Assembly (NCBI GenBank): GCA_011319805.1 | Contig: SJRY01000050.1 | Span: forward strand, 310,001-374,000 | Length of the DNA stretch: 64,000 nucleotides | Reading direction: 5' to 3' | DNA from: Macrocybe gigantea | Taxonomy: Eukaryota > Basidiomycota > Agaricomycetes > Agaricales > Callistosporiaceae | Shown here: positions 57,106 through 64,000 of the stretch, one piece after another | Numbering within the stretch: position 1 is the first letter of the stretch | How the letters are laid out: every line of letters begins with the position of its first letter | Translations under genes and position numbers: made by a program | The notes under the pieces: generated by a model | What the model was told of the DNA's origin: nothing | Databases searched by the model: none | Seen by the model: the letters and a program-made list of their open reading frames with translations, nothing else

Positions 57106-57602
57106 ATGATTGGCCTTAAAAGCACCCTGAATGTGTGTTCTCCTCGTCAAATAAACCGTAATGCTGTTTGCTTAACATCTTGACAAGTGCATAGACAACT
57201 CGGGCGCCCTCGTCGTCGAGTGCGTTAACGTCCTGAAGCAAAAAGTCAACAACGGCTGGGGCTCAGTCGGCGATGAAATTGTCTGCGTCGTGAAGCGTGC
57301 ACGGCCAATATCTTCAGCAGCGCAGGCGTCTGTTACCGCGGTCAAAGTGCGCCGCGGCGACGTCCGACGCGCAGTCATCGTACGCACCAGGAAAGCTGTG
57401 CGGAGACCTGACGGGCGGATGGTCCGGTTCGACGACAATGCCGCCGTCTTGCTAAATAATAAGAAGGAGATGCTGGGGACCCGTATAGGTGGAGTTGTCA
57501 GCGCAGACTTGAGGGTGAAAGGCTGGGGTAAAATTGTCAGCTTGGCGCCTAAAGTGAGCTCACGTTCTTTGACGGCTTATGACCCAATACTTACAGCCAT
57601 AA
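57106..57602 (+). CDS. Mitochondrial large-subunit ribosomal protein uL14m
   Basis: Small ribosomal protein of the bacterial L14 type. It starts MIGLKSTLN, then after an intron (57133 GTGTGT to CTTGACAAG) [93 protein letters not shown] and VSLAPK. The last intron (GTGAGC..TTACAG) leaves only a Pro codon and TAA at 57600-57602. Length about 130 residues, as expected. The bacterial-type sequence points to the mitochondrial ribosome. Reading on past the last donor gives about 70 more codons without L14 likeness, which was rejected. Confidence 0.88.
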
Positions 57603-58382
57603 CTATGACAGGTAATTTAATGCTGTATACCTATAATACATTTCACGGACTAATCCACGGGCGGGTGATGCAACCATGCACGAGTTTACAAATACATCGA
57701 AATGGCGACATTACGAAACTCTTTCATGTGGTCATTTCTGCATACCCAATTATGCTCGACTGGCATCTGGCTGACCAAACCCAAACCACGGGCCGAAGAA
57801 CGATGGACGGATTGCATTGAGTTCACTTCAGCGCAGCGTAGATCATGATTTGAATTGCAAGATGGAAGCACGCCTTCAAGATAATGAGCTCCAAAAAATA
57901 GAGCGAGAATCTTGATGGCAACGAAACATGGTCCATATGCTGTTGCTATAGATTTCTTTGAACGTTTCTCCTCAACTGCGCTAGAAATCAACCTACGACG
58001 GAAGGTGACGGGCCTGTTTCACAGAGCATGTCGTGCCTAGAATGCATATGCCATCCGCATAGAAAACATTGAGAGCATCGCAGGCGAAGAGTGATTATTG
58101 GAGAAAGCGAATACAGTTCATGCCTTGCCACAGCATTCCCAATGCTCACGACAGTAGTGGACTAGAGCGGAACAACGGCGGAAATTCTGAGAGTTTGTCT
58201 GAGAATGTCAATGGCCCCTTTTACTGATCGAGTCATAAGCAGCGCATTCCTTATAAGATCAAGGGCTCGACCGATGAGATTCTAACTACAGAACGTGCAG
58301 CGAAACGTAAAACCGGCACGCCTCTTCGTTGCATTTTACCCCGCAACGTGCAAGTGCACGCCCAGCGCCCACATTCGCTGAG
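57603..58382. other. Intergenic, uL14m 3' flank and transcription factor promoter
   Basis: 780 bp without a recognised gene. A minus ORF (57686-57991) has no family likeness. Confidence 0.4.
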
Positions 58383-61300
58383 ATGACCAAGGCAGATGCG
58401 TCGAAAAAGTTGTCTACCACCACCGCGCGAGGCAGGGGAACCTACGCATCCCAAGCGTGCGCCATCTGCAGAGGAAAGTGAGTAGCATGCTCCCGTTCCA
58501 ACCTGCTGGCTCCGTCAGAGGGCTCAAACTGATTTTTATTCCGACGTTTTGCCTCGTGTGCATGTAAAGGAAGACAAAATGCGACGGCGTGAAGCCCATC
58601 TGTGGACCATGTGCATCTTCTGGCCGCCAAGATGAGGTGCGTGCTACATTGATCGTTTGAGCCAAGCTCCGATGTCAACATCTTATACCGACAGTGCTCA
58701 TGGGGGCGCGAAACGAGTCGCCGGCCACGAACAGAGGCGCACTTTGAGGCGCTGAGAAAGCGGGCGAACGCGCTAGAGGAATACGCCAACCTCCTCGAGT
58801 CTCTTCTGGAGCGATGCAGGCGAGAGCATGGCGGTTTATTGGACAGCGACCAGTCGTATCTGAAGCACCGGCCGCGCTACGAAGCTTCGGATCTTCAGGA
58901 GGACTTTTTGCCTGGCCCCGACTTAAGGGATTCGCCAGAAGACGATGACCCCGCACAAAGGTTGTGCGCTCCCACACAAGACCTCAAGGTACGCACTCTA
59001 GCACCTATTGCACGCTGTGGAGCCCAACGCTACTCTCAGCTGGGCGAGGAAGGAGACCTCGTCTTCCACGGGAACACCGCAGTGTTCCGCTTTGCTCCAG
59101 AATCCTCAGTCGGGTCTTCAAAGTCTCGCTTTCCACCTATAGACGGCCCCAAGGGCCGCTACGTCCTGTACTTGGAAGGCGCAGACAACTCCGACTACAA
59201 CCCCGATTTCGACTGGGCGCGCTACTTGCCCACCGAGGTGCCGCTGACCAGAATCGAGCATGACAAGTGCGTGGAGCCATAAGCGTTCGTGAAGTTCCCT
59301 GCCTTTAATGCTTGCATGAACAGGTTGCTTGATCTCATCTTCAAGTTCTTCACTTCCTGGTGTCTTCGAATCGTCCCAGACCTTTTCTTGCGCGACATGC
59401 ATCGCACGCTCAGCGTCCCGCGTTCCGAAGCACCGCCCCGAACGACCCATTACTCCCCTATGCTGCATAACGCACTCGTCTCGCTAGCAACTGCGTTTTC
59501 GGATGACCCTCGGATCCGCGATATCAAGTCGCGGAGGTACTTCGCTGATGCGGCAAAGGGCTACATCGACTCGGAATGTCAACAGCCGAATATCAGTGCT
59601 GTGCATGCACTATCGCTGATTGGAAGTTACCATTCGTCTTTGGGAGAGCAGACATTGGGGTATCTGTACTTCGGTGCGTCATCCCCATGCAAGGCGTTCT
59701 TCAGGTATTGACTACCTTCAATAGGCATGAGTGCGCGTCTTGGACAAGCATGTATGTGACATCTTTCCACCTATGCCGATGCACTCGCCTGACGATAAGC
59801 GTTAATCACCTAGTGGGCCTTAGCGTTGACTGCTCGGCTTGGGTCCAGTCAGGAAAAATCACTGAGCATGACATGCTAGACCGCAACTGGGCTCATTGGA
59901 CCACATTCTCGCAAGTAAGGAGACGTGGACGTGCCTCCTGTCTGGAATCCACTCACGAATCTTGATCTAGGACGTTTGTTGGTCCCTTTACGTCGGTCGT
60001 GACTTCTGCGTCCCCATTCCGCTAAAATCCATCGCACACCCTTATATCGACGCCGAATTTGACCAACGTCCGTGGCTCCACCTGCCATCCAAGATCCCCC
60101 CACAACCGAACTACCTCTCAAAAACATTTTCCGCGTCTTCCGAACTTCTCATGATTGCCCGAAAGATAATGGATGTCGTGTATGTTTAAATGCCCTCTAT
60201 AATTGCCAAGATGCTTCACGCTATATTAGAAATGGCCTGAACAGTGCAAGCGTCCGCCGTGAGATCAACGATGAGCTCATTAGCAACATTGAGTATGTCT
60301 GTCTTACCCTTGTCAATTTTTTTCTCGCATCTGAAACAGCCTTCAGCCTTCAGCTGAATACATGGAGGAGCAATTTATCACCAGAGCTGGACATCACCAT
60401 CAAGTCCCGGCCTACGGCCACACCTCACAAATTGATGATGCATTGCACATACTGGTGGTTCTTCATTCTCCTTCACCGACCATTTTACCACCGAACCCAG
60501 AAGGCATTACACAGCTCGGACCGAGAGATTGACCATGTCAAGGTATGCTGTTTTATCGATTTGGTCCACATAATCTTCATTGTTTTTCAGCTCTGCAGGC
60601 GAGCGGCAGAAAATACAGTCGAGCTGCTGGAAACCTGGCGATGCCTCTACACGCTCCGCTATGCTCCTATCACTCTCGTGCAAACTGCCTTTTCGGCTGG
60701 TACGATTTACATCCTGCTAGCGGTCCAGGCGGCGTCAGGCATCCGCATCGCGCGCGAAACTCTGAAGCAGTCCATCTCCAGAGCGCACATCTGTGTGCAG
60801 TACTTGCTCGAAATCGGAAAGTCTTGGCAGTGCGCGACGAACATTGGTGAGATTCTCAAGGGCCTCATCAACGAGCAGATGCGCCCTATCATGGAGAAGC
60901 AATCCATCGAGAGGCCTCTCGAGCAGCAGTCGCGCGCACTGGATGAGGACCTTTCCAGCCTTGACGAGTCATTGCAGAACATCCGGCGGTCCCGCCTGTC
61001 CACCATGTCGTCCAGGCGAAGGACGAAGTCTCCCTACGAGAGCCGCTCGCCCTCCGCCTCACGCGCCGGGCTGTCCAAGCGAACGACGCCGACGTCGTCC
61101 CTACCCACGTCCCCGCGACTGGGATCGTTCGCGAGCCCGTTTTCCGCGGTGCCTATGAGTATCTCGGCGAGCGATCTCGGGTCGGACTCGGACCGGCAGT
61201 CGCAACATATGCACGATGGCATGCAATCGCCGCTCGCAGCGCTGATGGGCTCTAATCCCGCATCGGGAGGTACGACGTGGTACGACGTCTGGGCGTACCA

Positions 61301-61730
61301 CAACCCGTCCGGCTTGCAGCACATCGCACAGCATTCTCTGACCGCGTCGCCGCACAATGACCCGATCCCGTTCGGACTGATGCCCATTGCGTCTGCTGGC
61401 TCCCAAGCTGCCGTTTCTGGCCCGGGAAGTGTAGATTTCGGGATGTTTGGCATGTCGACGACGCCCGCACCAGCGCCTGTGCATGAGTCGAACCAGCTCG
61501 CGATGCTGAGCGGCCAGCCCCTTCTAGACACACCTTTCCTCCCGCCGCTGGACGCTGGCGTCGCGGCATTGTCACCGGGGGTGTCCCGGTCGTCGTCAGA
61601 CATGAGCCAGATGCTAGCGGAATTCCAGGATCTATTTGAGCATCAACATAGCCGTGGTAGCGCGGAGCCGACACAGATGGAGCTCGAGAGCGTGTTGAAC
61701 ATGATATCTACAGCTGGTCCGCAGCGATGA
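58383..61730 (+). CDS. Zn2Cys6 fungal transcription factor
   Basis: Nuclear DNA-binding regulator. It starts MTKADASKKLSTTTARGR. The zinc cluster is built over two introns: CAICRGK, KTKCDGVKPICGPCASSG, RQDE, CSW, giving six Cys in the C-x2-C-x6-C-x6-C-x2-C-x8-C pattern. A dimer coiled coil follows (FEALRKRANALEEYANLLES). The fungal-specific regulatory domain covers about 59290-60900 (LDLIFKFFTSWCLRIVPDLF, DRNWAHWTTFSQ, DVCWSLYVGRDFCVP, WWFFILLHRPFY). The C-terminal 270 residues are Ser/Pro/Gln-rich and disordered, probably an activation region. The layout resembles regulators annotated as NirA/XlnR-like in mushrooms, but the controlled pathway is not evident from neighbours. Confidence 0.85.
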
Positions 61731-61923
61731 TGAGAATTTAGATATCGTAAGTATATACTGTATTGTATTGCATAGTTTTTTCTTTTTTTCTTTTGCTCTA
61801 ATGTATCGATGTGCGGGTCAATCAGGTTTCCCGGATTTACGTAAATGTCAATGTCCGCTATTCACGCGTACCGACACATGTCGGCCTTCCTTCATCCTGC
61901 TCCGAGACCTGCAAACATCCATC

Positions 61924-62578
61924 ATGCCTGGCATCCTGCTTTCTTCTGCCTCGCGACCCAGTGCCAGTGGCTCTCGCGATTGGGCGCGTACAGGTTCTTC
62001 CAGGCTCGAGACAGTGACACAATACCGGAGAACAACAGGTTCGAGTGATGAAGAATTGTTTGACGACCTTGAGGATGGAGAAATCACGGAGGAAGGCGAT
62101 GGCAGCGCCAGACCTCACCGTCAGGTCGCCGCTGGTGGTTCCGCGGCCGCGATCGCAAGGACACCCCACGGTGCTCAAGTCTACACGGCCTCGTTGTGGG
62201 AGTCTGCGGACAGCTTTGGCAATAGTTCTCTAAGACCGCGCGAAGTTTGTGCACCATTCGCCTTGCTCCATCTCCGGAGATCAGAACCAGTTTCCGTCCT
62301 TGTATGCTTTTTTTCTCTCCAGTTTTGCACTTTCGCGTCTCCTTTGACGCGTTCTGTCTCTCCATGCCTTCTTATCCTTCTGTTGACTTGGGAAATATTC
62401 ATTTGCAGTGACAGAGGAGGAATTGGACCGCGCCAAGGATATCGTCCTGGATCTCCTCGGATGGGGCGTCCAGCCTGAACACCTCGTCGAATGCGGCATC
62501 TCTTCGCAATGCATATATCGCATCTTCACGGACCTGCATCTCCGCTTGCCTTCCAACCTGTCGCTCGTTCTCGGTTAA
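61924..62578 (+). CDS. Short hypothetical protein with a conserved-looking C-terminal module
   Basis: It starts MPGILLSSASRPSASGSRDW, has an acidic stretch SSDEELFDDLEDGEITEEGD, and an ordered C-terminus built by one intron (62249-62408, GTGCAC..TTGCAG): REVL, TEEELDRAKDIVLDLLGWGV, QPEHLVECGISSQCIYRIFT, DLHLRLPSNLSLVLG, stop TAA 62576-62578. The C-terminal module resembles a short helical motif I recall from uncharacterised basidiomycete proteins, but I cannot name a domain. No function proposed. Only 193 bp follow the transcription factor stop. Confidence 0.55.
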
Positions 62579-63401
62579 AATCAATTTGCTCTCAATGTTC
62601 TGTCATAGTCCTTGCATCGCTTGCTCTCACGTTCTCACAGGTTGTTGTTATTCGGTCTCTGCTGTTTTCACTCGTGCTCTGCATCTTCATTACAAAACAT
62701 CCTTCCATAGACAAGTAATTCATTATATTGGGCTAATAGGTCGATTGTTATTACTCGCATGATCGTCCATCCTGTAATGCTAATCTTTGCTCCGTGCTAA
62801 CTCGTACATGACGTCTCAAGGGTGTCTGTCAGAATGAAGGGCAAGCGGTAGATCGCCGCTTCAGTCCTCCTTAAATCCTTGCGGCTTAGAGACATGATCT
62901 CAGAAGACAAAAATGCCGTCGACGCATAGACGAACCACAATTATTACCTGAACTTGCCATCGCGCTTGCCATCCCAGGGGCATGGATCTATGCGGAGTGA
63001 TGATACCTTCACCGGACATGATGCCGAAAGTCGGGCTGATTTGACGGATTCGATAGAGTAGCTAACAGATACTACTTATACAAGAATAAGTGAAGAGGAT
63101 GGTTGAAGAATGGATGGAGAAAGGTCAAAGGAAGCAGGTTGGCATACAAATGCGCTACGGCCACCAACAGTCTGCGATAGGAGCGAAGCAATAGACGAAT
63201 TACTGGATGTTCGTAATGTAAGGGAAATAGGCAAAAAGAAGTTAGGGAGCCGGGACACAGGCAAGAATAAAGATGGTCAATGTTACGTCGAGGAGAGGAG
63301 AATAGCAAAAGTAATCCAACAGGGACGCATGTGGAATGAAAATGGACGGAGCTGATAGTGTGTACCAGGCGGAGAAACGTAGGGTGGCGTAAAACCTTTG
63401 T
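62579..63401. other. Intergenic between convergent genes
   Basis: 3' flanks of the short hypothetical gene and the CAF-1-like gene. Only ORFs under 85 codons without motifs. Confidence 0.45.
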
Positions 63402-64000
63402 TCATGACCCGAGATCACCCACTCTGGTCAGAGCAACGCGTCTCTTTTTCTTCGGAGGTCCCTGACTCTTGTCTTTATCTTCCCCATCCGCGGTTTCGTT
63501 TGCATTGACGTGTTGAGGCAATGATGACGACCCCGACGGGCCAGGTACACCAGATATCAGATCGGAGGCAGCATCTCCTCCGTCTACGCTCGCAGCCGGG
63601 GTCGGGGGTGGCTGGTGCTCCGCACTGCTTCGCTTTTTGGGCACGCTCGGTGTCGTGATCTGCTGCCCCGCTGGCGGGAGGTTCACGCTCCCAATAGCTG
63701 GGGTGACGACGGGCGTATTGAGCGTGGACGACGACGGTTGGTACATGTGGTTGTTGCCGCTGGTGTATGTGATGGGCACGGAGTGGTGGTGGGCGATGGA
63801 TTGAAGTTGGAGAGTATGTTGTTGAGTGTGGTACGTCGGGAGGATTTCGTCGAAGATGACCAGGGTACAATAGCCGTCCCGAGAAGACAGCATCAGGCAT
63901 TGTCCATCCGGTGACCTGCAGAAGGGACAAAAAGCGTCAGACCTATGGTTACAAGACCACAAGTAGTTGAGCGCGTACCAGCTGACATCTGTGAATTCAT
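63402..64000 (-). CDS. Chromatin assembly factor 1 p60 subunit-like (CAF1B/Cac2), 3' end
   Basis: C-terminal end of a WD40 protein. The exon at the window edge reads NEFTDVSW, then after an intron (63978 GTACGC to 63917 TGCAG) SPDGQCLMLSSRDGYCTLVI, FDEILP. This is the last propeller blade as in CAF-1 p60/Cac2, which helps load H3-H4 on new DNA. The tail is low complexity (PAASVDGGDAASD) with a basic patch PPKKKRRVALTRVGDLGS at the end, probably a nuclear signal; stop 63402-63404. The rest lies beyond the right edge. HIR-type WD40 proteins are an alternative, but the DGYC block favours CAF-1. Confidence 0.75.
   Translation of the reverse strand, partial: EFTDVSWYALNYLWSCNHRSDAFCPFCRSPDGQCLMLSSRDGYCTLVIFDEILPTYHTQQHTLQLQSIAHHHSVPITYTSGNNHMYQPSSSTLNTPVVTPAIGSVNLPPAGQQITTPSVPKKRSSAEHQPPPTPAASVDGGDAASDLISGVPGPSGSSSLPQHVNANETADGEDKDKSQGPPKKKRRVALTRVGDLGS

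Noticed and set aside
61034..61603. 189-codon minus ORF
   Set aside because: Shadow of the GC-rich, Ser/Pro-rich end of the Zn2Cys6 factor.
1..64000. CRISPR arrays, rRNA, tRNA, or a secondary-metabolite cluster
   Set aside because: No spaced identical repeats, no rRNA stretches, no tRNA-like B-box/acceptor pair noticed, and no PKS, NRPS or terpene synthase motif among the genes.

Overview
This is a fungal nuclear window, most probably from an agaricomycete (mushroom-forming basidiomycete). Genes are dense, lie on both strands and are cut by many introns of about 50-60 bp with GT..AG ends. The gene set fits: GH31 glycosidases, secreted GMC oxidoreductases, MCT-type MFS transporters, a Zn2Cys6 regulator, and a Ty3-type chromovirus of the kind common in mushrooms. 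No bacterial features, rRNA, tRNA or CRISPR were seen. Exon borders were set by eye from splice signals and family likeness, so gene ends are firmer than inner exons.

Left part (1-30 kb). The 3' end of a GH31 glycosidase enters from the left edge. Two unrecognised plus-strand genes follow (1.3-4.2 and 4.6-7.0 kb). The minus strand then carries a NOSIP-like RING/U-box protein, a full GH31 enzyme, the TRAPPII subunit Trs65, a weak hypothetical gene, two tandem MCT-type transporters, and an acylaminoacyl-peptidase (S9 family).

Middle (30-44 kb). A transposon block lies between the acylaminoacyl-peptidase and the ATP synthase gamma gene. AT-rich repeats bound it and are inverted relative to each other. 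Inside are a chromodomain Ty3/gypsy element with 320-bp LTRs (copy A, 31459-37978), a second copy lacking its 5' part (copy B, 37979-42410), a solo LTR inside copy B with a perfect 5-bp target duplication, and a GATA zinc-finger remnant. On the far side of the block sits a decayed, internally deleted second copy of the peptidase 5' region. The element looks self-primed (Tf1-like). Its reading frames meet at overlapping ATGA start/stop signals and at a GGGTTTT heptamer. It also carries a 132-residue ORF downstream of pol that is open in both copies although pol is full of stops.

Right part (44-64 kb). Here lie ATP synthase gamma and eIF2-beta (divergent, 143 bp apart), two tandem secreted GMC oxidoreductases, a hexokinase divergent from mitochondrial ribosomal protein uL14m, a Zn2Cys6 transcription factor, a short conserved-looking hypothetical gene, and the 3' end of a CAF-1 p60-like WD40 gene cut by the right edge.

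Several otherwise ordinary genes (Trs65, hexokinase, the 1.3-kb gene) and the retroelement show frame breaks each equal to one missing base. Either this sequence carries single-base deletion errors or these are real lesions. The caveat also applies to two of the retroelement frame junctions.
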